Shown here: in pieces, positions 8,249 to 16,915 of the stretch
How the letters are laid out: each line of letters opens with the position of its first letter
Numbering within the stretch: the first letter of the stretch is position 1
NCBI RefSeq assembly: GCF_005222815.1
Contig: NZ_STGB01000004.1
Location: 558,001 to 622,000, forward strand
Origin: Roseomonas sp. AR75
GTDB lineage: Bacteria; Pseudomonadota; Alphaproteobacteria; Acetobacterales; Acetobacteraceae
Length of the DNA: 64,000 nucleotides
Direction of reading: 5' to 3'
Translations under genes and position numbers: made by a program
Notes under the pieces: model-generated
Told to the model about the DNA's origin: nothing
Database searches by the model: none
Seen by the model: only the letters and a program-made list of their open reading frames with translations

Positions 8249-9865
8249 ATGTCAGACGCCGACTATTCCGCCGCCAGGGCCTGGCCCTTCGAGGAGGCCC
8301 GCAAGGTCGCCGCACGGGTTCAGGCCTCGGGCAAAGGGTCGGCCCTGTTCGAGACGGGCTACGGCCCCTCCGGCCTGCCGCATATCGGCACCTTCGGGGA
8401 GGTCGCGCGCACCACCTGGGTGCGCAACGCCTTCCATCGCCTGACCGGCCTGCCCTCCCGCCTCGTCGCCTTCAGCGACGACATGGATGGCTTGCGCAAG
8501 GTGCCGGACAACGTGCCGAACAAGGCGATGCTGGCGGAACATTTGGGCAAGCCGGTGACGGCCATTCCCGACCCCTTCGGCACGCATGAAAGCTTCGGGC
8601 ACCACAACAACGCTCGGCTGCGCGCCTTCCTCGACCAGTTCGGCTTCGAGTACGAATTCGCGTCATCCTCCGACTACTACAAGTCCGGCCGCTTCGACGC
8701 GGCGCTGATCCGGATGGCGGAGCGCCATGAGCAGGTGCGCGCCGTCATCCTGCCCACGCTGGGGCCGGAGCGGCGCGCCACCTACTCGCCGTTCCTGCCG
8801 ATCCATCCGGTGACGGGCGTCGTGATGCAGGTGCCGATGGAGGAGGTGCGCCCGGCAGACGACCTGCTGGTCTGGCGCGATCCCGAGACCAACGAACGCT
8901 ACGAGACCCGCATCACCGGCGGGCATTGCAAGGCGCAGTGGAAAGCGGACTGGGCGCTGCGCTGGTTCGCCCTCGGCGTGGACTACGAGATGTCGGGCAA
9001 GGACCTGATCGATTCCGTGAAGCTCTCCGGCGCGATCTGCCGCGTGCTGGGGGGCGAGCCGCCGATCGGCTTCACCTACGAGCTCTTCCTCGACGAGGAA
9101 GGGACAAAGATCAGCAAGTCCAAGGGCAACGGGCTTTCCATCGAGGAATGGCTGCACTACGCGCCGCCGGAATCGCTGGCGCAGTTCATGTACAACCAGC
9201 CGCAACGCGCCAAGCGGCTGTTCTTCGACGTGATCCCGCGCGCGACCGACGAATATGTGCAGAACCTCGACCGTCTGCGCGCGGCGCCCACGCCGGACAA
9301 CCCGGCCTGGCACATCCATGGCGGCGGTACGAACGACCCGGGGTCGCCGATCTCCTTCACCATGCTGCTGAACCTGGCCAGCGTGATCAACGCGGACAAT
9401 GCGGAGATGCTCTGGGGCTTCCTGCAGCGCTACGCGCCGGAGGTGACGCCGGAAAGCCACCCGCTGGTGGCGCGGCTGATCGAGCGCGCGGTGGCCTACT
9501 ACCGCGACCGCGTCGTGCCGGAGAAGAAGCACCGCGCCGCCACGCCGCAGGAAGCCGAGGCGATGCGCGCCCTGGCCGGCATGCTGCGCGAACGCATCCA
9601 GGATCTGGAAGCGCTGCCGCCGGATGAGCGGGCGAAGGCGATCCAGGACCTGGTCTATGACGCCGGCCGCCGTGAACCCTTCCTGGAGCCGGCGAAGGAT
9701 GGCGGCCGCCCCGGCGTCTCCCGCGCCTGGTTCAACGCGCTGTACCAGGTGCTGCTGGGCCAGCCGGAGGGGCCGCGCTTCGGCGGCTTCGTGGCGCTTT
9801 ACGGCATCGCCGGCACGATCGGGCTGATCGAGACCGCCCTGGCCCGCGATCCCGCCCAGGCATGA
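8249..9865 (+). CDS. lysK: Lysyl-tRNA synthetase, class I
   Basis: A 538-residue class I LysRS that charges tRNA-Lys with lysine. The HIGH-type motif is PSGLPHIG around residues 43-50 and the KMSKS-type motif is KISKSKGNG around 286-294. Other class I LysRS features are seen, including [29 protein letters not shown] read in two blocks and [13 protein letters not shown]. Class I LysRS is common in alphaproteobacteria. The ATG at 8249 starts the recognised protein; the frame is open upstream without supporting features. Its last codons overlap the mprF-like gene by 4 bases (ATGA), so lysK and the consumer of Lys-tRNA are translationally coupled. Confidence 0.95.
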   Translation: MSDADYSAARAWPFEEARKVAARVQASGKGSALFETGYGPSGLPHIGTFGEVARTTWVRNAFHRLTGLPSRLVAFSDDMDGLRKVPDNVPNKAMLAEHLGKPVTAIPDPFGTHESFGHHNNARLRAFLDQFGFEYEFASSSDYYKSGRFDAALIRMAERHEQVRAVILPTLGPERRATYSPFLPIHPVTGVVMQVPMEEVRPADDLLVWRDPETNERYETRITGGHCKAQWKADWALRWFALGVDYEMSGKDLIDSVKLSGAICRVLGGEPPIGFTYELFLDEEGTKISKSKGNGLSIEEWLHYAPPESLAQFMYNQPQRAKRLFFDVIPRATDEYVQNLDRLRAAPTPDNPAWHIHGGGTNDPGSPISFTMLLNLASVINADNAEMLWGFLQRYAPEVTPESHPLVARLIERAVAYYRDRVVPEKKHRAATPQEAEAMRALAGMLRERIQDLEALPPDERAKAIQDLVYDAGRREPFLEPAKDGGRPGVSRAWFNALYQVLLGQPEGPRFGGFVALYGIAGTIGLIETALARDPAQA

Positions 9866-11880
9866 CGGAGGAGCCCGGCGCCGGGGCGGAACCCGCTCAA
9901 CCGCCGGCACGGCGCCGGCGCCTTGCCGGCCTGCTGCCGCTGGTCCGCCGGCACGGCATGACGGTGTTCGGCCTGCTGTTGCTGGCGGCCGCGGTCTGGG
10001 TGGTGCAGCACGAGTTCCGCCACCTCTCCGTCGCGGACATCCGTGCGGCGCTGGACGCGATCCCGAATGCGACGCTGCTGAAGGCGGCGGGCTGGACGCT
10101 GCTGGCCTATGCGGTGCTGACGGCGTACGACCGTCTCGGCAGCGTCTATGCGGGCCATCCCGTGAGCTACGCGCGCACCTCGCTGGCGTCCTTCTGCGCC
10201 TACACGCTGGCCCACAACCTGGGCTTCGCCGCGGTGTCGGGTGCGGCGGTGCGCTATCGCTTCTACGCCGCCTGGGGCCTGCCGCCGCTGGCCATCGCCA
10301 AGGTCGTCGCCTTCACCAGCCTGACCTTCGGCCTGGGCGGCTTCGCGCTGGGCGGGCTGGTGCTGGTGGTGGAACCGGAAGTCATTCCCGGGCTCGGCGA
10401 GCATGTGCCGCATTTCATCATGCGCGCGCTCGGCTTCGCCTGCTGGGCCATCGTGATCGCCTATGTGACCATGTCGCGGGTGCGCAGCCATGTGGTGCTG
10501 TTCGGGCATCGCGTGGACCTGCCGGGCTTCCGCATGGCAGTGGCGCAGACCGTGCTGGCCAGCGTGGATGTCGCCGTGACAGCGATGATCTTCTACGTGC
10601 TGCTGCCCCCGGCGGAGGGCCTGACCTTCCTGCGCTTCCTGGGCATCTACATCGCGTCCTACCTGGCTGGCATTGCGGCCAGCCTGCCCGGCGGCATCGG
10701 CGTGTTCGACACCGCCATCATCATCGGGCTGCAGCCCTGGCTGACGGCGCCGGAGGTGATCGGCTCGCTGCTGGTGTTCCGGCTGTACTACTACGTGGTG
10801 CCGCTGTTCATCGCCGGCGCGCTGTTCGCCGGGTTCGAGGTGGCACAGCGGCGCCAGGCGCTGGCCAAGCTCGCCGCCGAGCAGCGCGTGGCGGATGCGC
10901 TGGAGGTGCCGGCGATCGCGAGCCTGGTCGGGCTGGCAGGCACGGTGCTGATCTTCCTCGGCGCGCTGCCGAGCAAGGGCAACCCGGTTGCCGCCTGGGC
11001 GGGCTACGAGGCGGCGATCGCCTCGCATTTCGCGGCCTCGGTGGTCGGCTCGCTGCTGCTGGTGATCGGCTACGGGCTGATCCGGCGGCTGACCATCGCC
11101 TGGGGCTTCGGCATCCTGCTGCTGCTGAACGGCGTGCTGATCTGCCTGCTGCGGCAGGAACCGTGGTGGCTCTCAGGGCTGTTCGTGCTGGTGGCGGTGC
11201 TGCTGAGCGCGATGCGCAGCGCCTTCTACCGCGATGCGCGGCTGTTCCGCGAACCGCTGGCCGGCAACACGCTGCTGGCGCTGACGGTGGTGGGCTTCTG
11301 CGCCATCCTGCTGGCCAGCATCTCCTATGGCGGTCGCGTCGGCGACGAGAGCTGGGTGGAGGTGGTTGCCTCGCCACTTGCGCCGGACAGCCTGCGCTTC
11401 ACCGTGGGCGTGGCGGCGGTGATGCTGCTCGTTGCCACGGTGCGGCTGCTGCGCCCGGTGAAGCACCGCGCCGCGGACTGGACCGAGGAGACGCGCGCGC
11501 GGCTGCGTGCACTGGGCGGGATGGCGCCGGAGCACGCCGACGGCGCGGTGTTCGGGGAAGCCGGCCGGGCGGGCTTCGCCTTCGTCAGGCGCGACGGCGT
11601 CTGGCTGGCGCTGGGTGATCCGGTGGGCGAGGAGCGCGACCGGATCTCCGCCATCTGGCGCTTCCGCGACATCTGCGACCGCGCCCGGGTGGACCCGGCC
11701 TTCTGGCGCGTCGCGCCGGATCTGCTGCGCGTCTATGGCGATATCGGCCTGACCGCCTTCCCGCTGGCCGCGCCGCCGCCGGGCGAGACGCAGCGCTACC
11801 TGGCCTGCCGCGCGGAGAAGGACCTGGAGCAGCTCATGGCGCTGCTGCCGCAGCAGGAACCGAGCGGAGGACGACGATGA
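9862..11880 (+). CDS. mprF: MprF-like lysylphosphatidylglycerol flippase with a short synthase domain
   Basis: A 672-residue multi-pass membrane protein. The first 350 residues show the flippase (LPG_synthase_TM) pattern, with [35 protein letters not shown] and [17 protein letters not shown]. About five to six more membrane segments follow to residue 530. The remaining 140 residues begin like the DUF2156 GNAT-fold synthase ([19 protein letters not shown], then a Trp/Arg-rich helix) but end early with ERYL-type sequence ([19 protein letters not shown]). Usual MprF proteins are about 850 residues, so roughly half of the synthase domain, including its acyl-transfer core, appears missing. It overlaps lysK at the 5' end and the next gene at the 3' end (ATGA both times). 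It may be a flippase only or a divergent synthase. Confidence 0.8.
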   Translation: MTEEPGAGAEPAQPPARRRRLAGLLPLVRRHGMTVFGLLLLAAAVWVVQHEFRHLSVADIRAALDAIPNATLLKAAGWTLLAYAVLTAYDRLGSVYAGHPVSYARTSLASFCAYTLAHNLGFAAVSGAAVRYRFYAAWGLPPLAIAKVVAFTSLTFGLGGFALGGLVLVVEPEVIPGLGEHVPHFIMRALGFACWAIVIAYVTMSRVRSHVVLFGHRVDLPGFRMAVAQTVLASVDVAVTAMIFYVLLPPAEGLTFLRFLGIYIASYLAGIAASLPGGIGVFDTAIIIGLQPWLTAPEVIGSLLVFRLYYYVVPLFIAGALFAGFEVAQRRQALAKLAAEQRVADALEVPAIASLVGLAGTVLIFLGALPSKGNPVAAWAGYEAAIASHFAASVVGSLLLVIGYGLIRRLTIAWGFGILLLLNGVLICLLRQEPWWLSGLFVLVAVLLSAMRSAFYRDARLFREPLAGNTLLALTVVGFCAILLASISYGGRVGDESWVEVVASPLAPDSLRFTVGVAAVMLLVATVRLLRPVKHRAADWTEETRARLRALGGMAPEHADGAVFGEAGRAGFAFVRRDGVWLALGDPVGEERDRISAIWRFRDICDRARVDPAFWRVAPDLLRVYGDIGLTAFPLAAPPPGETQRYLACRAEKDLEQLMALLPQQEPSGGRR

Positions 11881-12362
11881 GCGAGCCCGGCTGGGGCGAA
11901 GGCGCCCCGCCCGTTGCCCGGAGGCTCGGCGGGAAGCGCGGATATACTAGCAAGCAGATGGCGGATGCCTGCGAGATGATCGTCGCTGCAGAACTCACGC
12001 TTGCGGGTGTTCCAGCCATCAAGGTCGCCGATAATTGGCCAGACTACGATGTGATCGCTCAGCCTTTGGGACTTGCTCCGCAGCGCGTATCCGTAAAGTC
12101 AAGGACATTTACCCGTGGGGCATCCTTCATCGAATACGACACACGAAATCACTTTGAGTGGCTGGCACTAGTCCTGCTTCAGTGCGAAGGTGCAAGTGAG
12201 CGGCGGATATTCGTAATCCCCAGACAAGTGGCCGAATCGCGGGCACGAAGAAACGGGCCGACTACAAAAAGCCATCAGATGCGCTATTGGCGCGTCGATG
12301 AGGTGGCGACACGCTTCATGGAGTTCGAAAACAACTTCGCTCTTCGCCACGCTCAGGGCTAA
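11877..12362 (+). CDS. PD-(D/E)XK-like nuclease-fold protein
   Basis: A 161-residue protein not confidently assigned to a named family. The layout matches restriction-endonuclease-like folds: an alpha helix with a glutamate (CEMIVAAELTLAG), then PDYDVIA, then a beta strand QRVSVKSRTF in which the lysine of the (D/E)XK pair is present but the acidic partner is serine. Such swaps are known in the superfamily. The first 20 codons are GC-rich and resemble host sequence, while the rest from about 11,940 is AT-richer, as if an imported gene was joined to an existing start. The ATG at 11,877 overlaps mprF by 4 bases; an ATG at 11,958 is an alternative. Possible defence or repair cargo. Confidence 0.5.
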   Translation: MSEPGWGEGAPPVARRLGGKRGYTSKQMADACEMIVAAELTLAGVPAIKVADNWPDYDVIAQPLGLAPQRVSVKSRTFTRGASFIEYDTRNHFEWLALVLLQCEGASERRIFVIPRQVAESRARRNGPTTKSHQMRYWRVDEVATRFMEFENNFALRHAQG

Positions 12363-12371
12363 TCTGGAACG

Positions 12372-13019
12372 CTACTGACTTGCCCAGACGATGCGGTGCA
12401 TGAACTGCAGCTCTTCCAGCCCGAACGAAAAACCCGGATGCAGCGGGTTCAGGCTGGCGAGCTCCACGCGGCGGGCGGATTGGCGCATCAGCTCCTTGGC
12501 CATCACCTCGCCCTTGCGGGTGCGCACCACCACGCGGTCGCCGCGGCGCACCGGCGCGGCGGGGGAGACGATCACCACATCGCCGTCGCGGAACACCGGC
12601 TCCATGGAATCGCCGCTGATCTCCAGCGCATAGGCGTTCGGATCGGGGACGTCGGGCACCGAGATCTCGTCCCAGCCGGCACCCACGGGATAGCCGCCAT
12701 CGTCGAAGAAGCCATCGGCGCCGGCCTGCGCCAGGCCGATCAGCGGGATGCGGCGCCCCGCCATCGCCCTGCCGCGTGGCAGCGCCGGCGCGCCGGTGAC
12801 CAGGGAGGCGAAGGCCTCGATCCCCGTGCCGGTGGCGGCCAGCACTTTCGCCACGCTCTCGGTGGATGGCCAGCGGGACCTGCCATCCGGCCCGGTGCGC
12901 TTGGAGGGGTTGAAGGCGGTGGGATCGAGCCCGGCCTTGCGTGCGAGGCCAGAGGCCGACAGCCCATGTTCCGCCGCCAGCGCGTCGATCGCCCGCCAGA
13001 CATCCTCATGCCGCATCAT
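12372..13019 (-). CDS. S24-family (LexA/CI-like) transcriptional repressor
   Basis: A 215-residue repressor-peptidase from the ATG at 13019 (a second ATG follows at 13016). The N-terminus is a helix-turn-helix (HGLSASGLARKAGLDPTAF, around residues 18-36). The hinge contains LAQAG, a good match to the Ala-Gly self-cleavage site. The C-terminal S24 domain carries the catalytic serine in ISGDSMEPVF and the lysine in EVMAKELM. Such proteins cleave themselves when RecA filaments form, releasing repression under DNA damage. It is divergent from the phage-like cassette and is its most likely controller. This type is also found as a chromosomal regulator in the Acetobacteraceae, so its phage origin is not certain. 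An inverted repeat (13057-13063 / 13086-13092) lies upstream. Confidence 0.85.
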   Translation of the reverse strand: MMRHEDVWRAIDALAAEHGLSASGLARKAGLDPTAFNPSKRTGPDGRSRWPSTESVAKVLAATGTGIEAFASLVTGAPALPRGRAMAGRRIPLIGLAQAGADGFFDDGGYPVGAGWDEISVPDVPDPNAYALEISGDSMEPVFRDGDVVIVSPAAPVRRGDRVVVRTRKGEVMAKELMRQSARRVELASLNPLHPGFSFGLEELQFMHRIVWASQ

Positions 13020-13150
13020 CGAAGCCAGCCCCTTTGCGAATCGGCGCCGGCGGCGCGACTCGACCTGGGCATCACATCCTAGGTTTCGAGTCTGGAAGCA
13101 ATAGGAACTTCTACCTTGCAACCTCAGGTGGAACGAGTTAACGTCCGTGA

Positions 13151-13165
13151 GTTCCTGTTTTGTTC
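13151..13165 (+). promoter_or_regulatory. Alphaproteobacterial LexA (SOS) box
   Basis: GTTC at 13151-13154 and GTTC at 13162-13165 are separated by exactly 7 bases. GTTC-N7-GTTC is the established LexA-binding consensus in alphaproteobacteria. It lies 23 bases before the first gene of the phage-like cassette and 132 bases before the divergent S24 repressor. Further GAAC half-sites occur at 13105 and 13131. It suggests DNA-damage control of the cassette, either by cellular LexA or by the S24 protein. Confidence 0.65.
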
Positions 13166-13187
13166 AGGATCGAAGGAAGGACGCCCC

Positions 13188-13622
13188 ATGCCCATCGCCC
13201 CCGGCCGAGCCCCCGTTCTCGCCTCGCTCGCCAAGGCCGAACCCTTCGCCAGCGCCGAGGAGGCCTGGTTCTGGACCATGGCCGCGCTGATCGCCCGCCG
13301 CGACGGCGCGCGGCTTTCCGCGGCGCGCGGGAGCGTCGTGCGGCCCTGCGAGCCTGACGACGTCGTGAAGTGCCTGGACCGGCTGTATCGACAGCGCCGG
13401 ATCGAGCTGCACCACGCGCGCATCCTGCGGATCTGGGGCGAGCGCGGCACGGCGCCGAATCCGCGCTTCCCCAGCGAGCGCGGCGATGTGCGGCTGTGGC
13501 GGGAGGCGATGGAGCGGCTGGACTTCCCGCTGCGCCAGAAGGGGATCGTTGCGGGGCCGCCGCGCGGCATGGCGCCGCCGGAGGGCGCGGAGGTGATCCC
13601 CTTCCCGATGGCGCGCGCATGA
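13188..13622 (+). CDS. Conserved protein at head of phage-like cassette, SOS-linked
   Basis: A 144-residue cytosolic protein; family not identified. The ATG at 13188 is chosen for the strong upstream GAAGGAAGG, and it lies just after the LexA box. Recognisable blocks are ASAEEAWFWTMAALIARRDG (residues 17-36), VRPCEPDDVVKCLDRLYRQRRI around 47-68 and LWREAMERLDFPLRQKGIV near 105-123. This resembles a short helical protein seen repeatedly in alphaproteobacterial chromosomes, recalled without a name. Its last codons overlap the next gene (ATGA), making it the first cistron of the cassette or of an adjacent SOS-linked pair. A regulatory or DNA-binding role is possible but unproven. Confidence 0.6.
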   Translation: MPIAPGRAPVLASLAKAEPFASAEEAWFWTMAALIARRDGARLSAARGSVVRPCEPDDVVKCLDRLYRQRRIELHHARILRIWGERGTAPNPRFPSERGDVRLWREAMERLDFPLRQKGIVAGPPRGMAPPEGAEVIPFPMARA

Positions 13623-14068
13623 CTCGGCTGGCGCATCGGCGCATGGCGGAAAGCGGTCCTGGACAGACGGTCTGGATCGCTTTTGGCGGTGAGGCCGACC
13701 AGCCCTGGCTGCGCCTGCTGCGCCGCGGCTTCCGCCATTGCTTTGCGGCGGTCGCCGACGAGACGGGTTGGACGGTGCTCGAGCCATTGTCGGGCCGGCT
13801 GCTGGTGGCACGGCTGCCGGTGCCGGCGGCCTTCGACCTGCCCGGCTTCTATCGCCGCGCCGGCCTGGCGGTGCTCGGTCCCTTCGAGCCCGGGGCGCCG
13901 CGCGGCGGCTGGCGGCCGGGGCTGGCGCCGCTCACCTGCGTCACGCTGTGCCGCGCGCTGCTGGGCAGCGACGCACCGCGCGCGATGACGCCCTATGGCC
14001 TGTTCCGTGCACTGGGGGGTCGCCCGGCGAGGAACCGTCTGTGGAATAGGAAAAAAATCTTGACATAG
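13619..14068 (+). CDS. Permuted papain-like (NlpC/P60-type) phage protein
   Basis: A 149-residue protein from the ATG at 13619, overlapping the previous stop. GFRHCFAAVADETGWTVLEPLS (residues about 38-59, split here into RHC and the following strand) supplies a conserved histidine. APLTCVTLCRALLG further on supplies a cysteine followed by a helix. A histidine before the cysteine is the order of circularly permuted NlpC/P60-like folds found in phage head regions. If active it would be a cysteine peptidase or amidase in particle assembly or cell entry. The assignment is inferred from motif order. The very end contains a run of seven A bases (14051-14057) inside the lysine codons. Confidence 0.5.
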   Translation: MTRLAHRRMAESGPGQTVWIAFGGEADQPWLRLLRRGFRHCFAAVADETGWTVLEPLSGRLLVARLPVPAAFDLPGFYRRAGLAVLGPFEPGAPRGGWRPGLAPLTCVTLCRALLGSDAPRAMTPYGLFRALGGRPARNRLWNRKKILT

Positions 14069-14088
14069 GATGGCCCTTGGCGCTATCC
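14060..14088 (+). promoter_or_regulatory. Candidate sigma-70 promoter for the structural genes
   Basis: A consensus -35 TTGACA at 14060-14065 is followed, after exactly 17 bases, by CTATCC at 14083-14088, an acceptable GC-rich-genome -10. It overlaps the end of the papain-like gene. Transcription would start near 14,095 and run through a leader of about 130 bases that holds an intrinsic terminator before the next ATG at 14223. The match is by eye only. Confidence 0.45.
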
Positions 14089-14145
14089 AGGCCAGGCCAC
14101 GGGGCGAATTGCGTCCTCTGGCGACTTCCTCCCGTCTCCCGCCTC

Positions 14146-14180
14146 GGCCCGTCCGGTTTCGCCGGACGGGCCTTCCTTTT
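14146..14180 (+). terminator. Intrinsic terminator in the leader of the structural genes
   Basis: GGCCCGTCCGG (14146-14156) and CCGGACGGGCC (14162-14172) form a perfect 11-bp stem with a 5-base loop, followed by TTCCTTTT. This is a textbook rho-independent terminator on the + strand. It may simply end the two-gene upstream unit. It also lies downstream of the candidate promoter at 14060 and before the portal operon, so it could act as an attenuator that must be read through. Confidence 0.75.
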
Positions 14181-14222
14181 GGTGGGAGGCGGTTCCGTTC
14201 CTCCAGACCGAAGGATCCGCGC

Positions 14223-14471
14223 ATGGGTGGCCTGTTCCGCGCGCCGAAGCCGGTGGTGATCGACTCGCCGCCCCCCGAGGTGCAGGCGGAGAGCGTCGCG
14301 CAATCCAACGCGCAGACCGCCGCCGCCGCCGAGACCGCCGAGCGCGCCGCGCGGCAGCGCGCTGTGGAACGCGCCCGGCGTGGCATCGCCGGCACCATCG
14401 CCACCAGCCCGCGCGGCGTGCTGGCGCCGTTGCCGGCCGCGCTGCAGCGCAAGACGCTGCTCGGGGAATGA
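14223..14471 (+). CDS. Small phage protein before the portal gene
   Basis: An 82-residue protein from the ATG at 14223; not recognised. The N-terminus (MGGLFRAPKPVVIDSPPPEV) is followed by an alanine-rich, charged helix of about 40 residues (QSNAQTAAAAETAERAARQRAVERARRG) likely to be coiled. Similar short Ala/Glu/Arg proteins precede the portal gene in podovirus-like clusters and are often head- or tail-associated. It overlaps the portal start by 4 bases. The function is unknown. Confidence 0.6.
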   Translation: MGGLFRAPKPVVIDSPPPEVQAESVAQSNAQTAAAAETAERAARQRAVERARRGIAGTIATSPRGVLAPLPAALQRKTLLGE

Positions 14472-15901
14472 GCGCGATGGGACCGGAGGAGATCCTGGCG
14501 CGCCATGCCCGCGCCGCTGCTCGCCGCCGCCCGCTGGAGGCGACCTGGCAGGATTGCTACGACCACGCCCTGCCCGCGCCGGGCGCCGCGCCGCTTTTCG
14601 ACGCGACGGCCGCCGATGCCGCGGAACAGCTTGCCGCTTCGCTGCTGGCGGAGCTTGCGCCGCCGTGGTCGCGCTGGTTCGACCTGGCGCCGGTTCGCGA
14701 GAACCAGGATCCCGCCATCGCGCGCAGCCTCTCCGCCGTGGCGGAGACGCTGCAGGCGCACCTCGATCGCTCCAATTTCGCGCTGGAGCTGCACCAGTCC
14801 TTCCTCGACCTCGTCGTGGCCGGCACGGGCGTGATCAGCATCGAGGAAGCACCGCCCGGAGAAGCCTCCGCGCTGCGGTTCCGTGCGGTGCCGCTGCGCG
14901 AGGCGGTGCTGGAGGAAGGCGCGGGCGGGCGGCTCGACACCGTGTTCCGCAGCCTGCGCCTGACCGAGGACGAGATCCGCGCGCGCTGGCCCGATGCCGA
15001 GCTGCCGCGCCGGCGCCGGGATGCGTCCGAGGAGCCGCCGAAGCTGCGCGTGGTGGAGGCCGCCTGGGCCGATCCGCGCGTCGGCCATCGCTTCGCGGTC
15101 GTGCTCGACCAGGAGGAGGGCGCGCCGCGGCTGCTTGCGGAGGGGCGATTCGCGGAGGATCCCTTCGTCGCCTTCCGCTGGCTGAAGCTGCCCGGCGAGA
15201 CCTATGGCCGCGGCCCGGTAGCGAAGGCGCTGCCGGATATCCGCACGGCCAACAAGGTGGTCGAGCTGATCCTGAAGAACGCCTCCATCGCCGCGACGGG
15301 GATGTGGCAGGCCGAGGATGACGGTGTGCTGAACCCGTCGACGATCCGCCTGGTGCCGGGCGCGATCATCCCGAAGGCGGCGGGCTCCGCGGGCCTCACG
15401 CCGCTGGCGGCGCCGGGCAATTTCGACGTGTCGCAGATCGTGCTGCAGGATCTACGCACGCGCATCCGCGGCGCGCTGCTGGCCGACCGCATCATCGCCG
15501 CCGAGAAGGCGCCGATGACCGCGACCGAGGTGCTGGAACGCGCCTCCGCCGCGGCGCGGCTGCTGGGCGCCACCTATGGGCGGCTGCAGGCGGAGCTGCT
15601 GACGCCGCTGATCGCGCGTTGCCTGGCCGTGCTGCGCCGGCGTGGCGAGGTGCCGCCGGTGCTGCTCGATGGGCGCGAGACGCGGCTGGTCTACGCCTCG
15701 CCGCTGGCGCGCGTGCAGGCGCGGGCCGATGCGGCGGACACGCTGCTGTTCCTGGAAGCGGCGGCGAAGATCGGCGGGGAGGCGACCGCCAGCCTCGATG
15801 CCGGCGCAGCGACACGCTGGCTGGCCCGCACGCTTGGCGCGCCGCCGGAAATCCTCCGGCCGATACCCGCTGTCGCCGCAACAACCAACCCTCAGGAGTG
15901 A
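14468..15901 (+). CDS. Phage portal / head-tail connector protein (T7 gp8-like)
   Basis: A 477-residue protein, slightly shorter than the 510-540 usual for T7-like connectors. Features seen: an N-terminal helical segment (WQDCYDHALPAP), then SLLAELAPPWSRWFDL, a clip region, the block ETYGRGPVAKALPDIRTANK around residues 245-265, and the C-terminal block MTATEVLERASAAARLLG followed by RLQAELLTPLI. These match the bacteriophage head-to-tail connecting family. The portal forms the dodecameric gate through which DNA is packed and released. It overlaps the preceding gene by 4 bases and is followed after 7 bases by the scaffold gene. Confidence 0.88.
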   Translation: MSAMGPEEILARHARAAARRRPLEATWQDCYDHALPAPGAAPLFDATAADAAEQLAASLLAELAPPWSRWFDLAPVRENQDPAIARSLSAVAETLQAHLDRSNFALELHQSFLDLVVAGTGVISIEEAPPGEASALRFRAVPLREAVLEEGAGGRLDTVFRSLRLTEDEIRARWPDAELPRRRRDASEEPPKLRVVEAAWADPRVGHRFAVVLDQEEGAPRLLAEGRFAEDPFVAFRWLKLPGETYGRGPVAKALPDIRTANKVVELILKNASIAATGMWQAEDDGVLNPSTIRLVPGAIIPKAAGSAGLTPLAAPGNFDVSQIVLQDLRTRIRGALLADRIIAAEKAPMTATEVLERASAAARLLGATYGRLQAELLTPLIARCLAVLRRRGEVPPVLLDGRETRLVYASPLARVQARADAADTLLFLEAAAKIGGEATASLDAGAATRWLARTLGAPPEILRPIPAVAATTNPQE

Positions 15902-15908
15902 TCATGGC

Positions 15909-16643
15909 ATGACCGAGGATCTTTTGGACGTGGTCGCGGGCGATCAGAACCTGCCAGCGCAAGCGACGGAAATTCCGGAAAAATTTCGGGACCCGGTAAC
16001 CGGGGCGTTGCGCGTGGAGGTGTTGCTGAAATCCTACCTCGAGCTGGAGCGCGCGATGTCGCGCCGCATGGCAGCGCCTGCCGAGGACGCGCCGCAGGAC
16101 GAGCGCCTGCGCTGGCGTCGCGCCATCGGCGTGCCGGAGACGCCGCAGGACTACGCGATCACGCCATCGCACGATCTCTGCGGCCCCGACGAGGAGGTGA
16201 ACCGCCGCCTGCACGAGGCCGGCTTCACCTGCCGCCAGGCGCAGCTCGTCTATGATCTGGCCGCCGAGCGCCTGCTGCCGCTGATCGCCGAAGCGGCCGC
16301 GGAGTTCGAGGCCGGCAAGCAGCGCGACAAGCTCAACGCCGAGTTCGGCGGCGAGGATCGCTACCGCCGGCTGGCGCCGCAGATCGCCGCCTGGGGCCGC
16401 GCCAACCTGACCGAGCCGGTCTTCGCCGCTCTGGCGACGACGGCCGAGGGCGTGCTGGCGATGTATCGCATGATGGGCGCGAAGGAACCGCCGCTGTCGC
16501 GCGACGCCGCAGCGGAGGCCGCGCCGGACGAGGCCGAACTGCGGAAGATGATGCGCGACCCCCGCTACTGGCGCACCCGCGAGCCCGACTTCGTCAAGCG
16601 CGTGACCGAAGGCTTCCGCCGCCTGGTCGGCGAGAAGGCCTGA
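15909..16643 (+). CDS. Phage capsid assembly scaffold protein (T7 gp9-like)
   Basis: A 244-residue acidic helical protein. The ATG at 15909 has a GGAG upstream; a two-codon mini-ORF (ATG GCA TGA) begins 5 bases before it. The position between portal and capsid and the pattern of charged helices are those of T7-type scaffolding proteins. FRDPVTGALRVEVLLKSYLELE near residues 31-52 and the conserved Trp/Gly segment in the middle (RLAPQIAAWGRANL) also fit. It would guide capsid assembly and leave the head before packaging. The sequence family is diverse, so the call rests largely on gene order. Confidence 0.7.
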   Translation: MTEDLLDVVAGDQNLPAQATEIPEKFRDPVTGALRVEVLLKSYLELERAMSRRMAAPAEDAPQDERLRWRRAIGVPETPQDYAITPSHDLCGPDEEVNRRLHEAGFTCRQAQLVYDLAAERLLPLIAEAAAEFEAGKQRDKLNAEFGGEDRYRRLAPQIAAWGRANLTEPVFAALATTAEGVLAMYRMMGAKEPPLSRDAAAEAAPDEAELRKMMRDPRYWRTREPDFVKRVTEGFRRLVGEKA

Positions 16644-16687
16644 CGCCCTCGGCGCCTCCCGCTCCTCCCGCGGTCGAGGCGCCGTTC

Positions 16688-16767
16688 CCGCCGCGCGCGC
16701 TTCCCCTACGCGCGCGGCGGTCGCGGGGCGGATGACGCCGGCGCCTGCGCGCCGCCATCCGCCCCGC
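16688..16767. repeat. Two adjacent long hairpins between scaffold and capsid genes
   Basis: CCGCCGCGCGCG at 16688-16699 pairs perfectly with CGCGCGCGGCGG at 16709-16720 (9-base loop). Immediately after, GCGGGGCGGAT at 16723-16733 pairs with ATCCGCCCCGC at 16757-16767. They sit in a 272-base gap before the capsid gene. Roles could be partial termination, mRNA processing or stability that sets the capsid-to-scaffold ratio; the structure is seen, the role inferred. The rest of the gap holds no gene. Confidence 0.55.
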
Positions 16768-16915
16768 ACGACTTCACCCCCGAACACGCCGCCGAACACG
16801 CCCGCAGACACACCCGCACCCCGGGCCTGCGGGTCGCGCGACGCGTCGCCTGCCCATCCGGCCAACAGGCGCCGCGCGCATCCCCCAACCCCATCGAGAA
16901 GGCAGAACGCGCGCC

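Noticed and set aside
14048..14068. A run of A bases (14051-14057) as a possible programmed frameshift site
   Set aside because: It lies in the last lysine codons of the papain-like gene. A frameshift would not extend into a recognisable domain.
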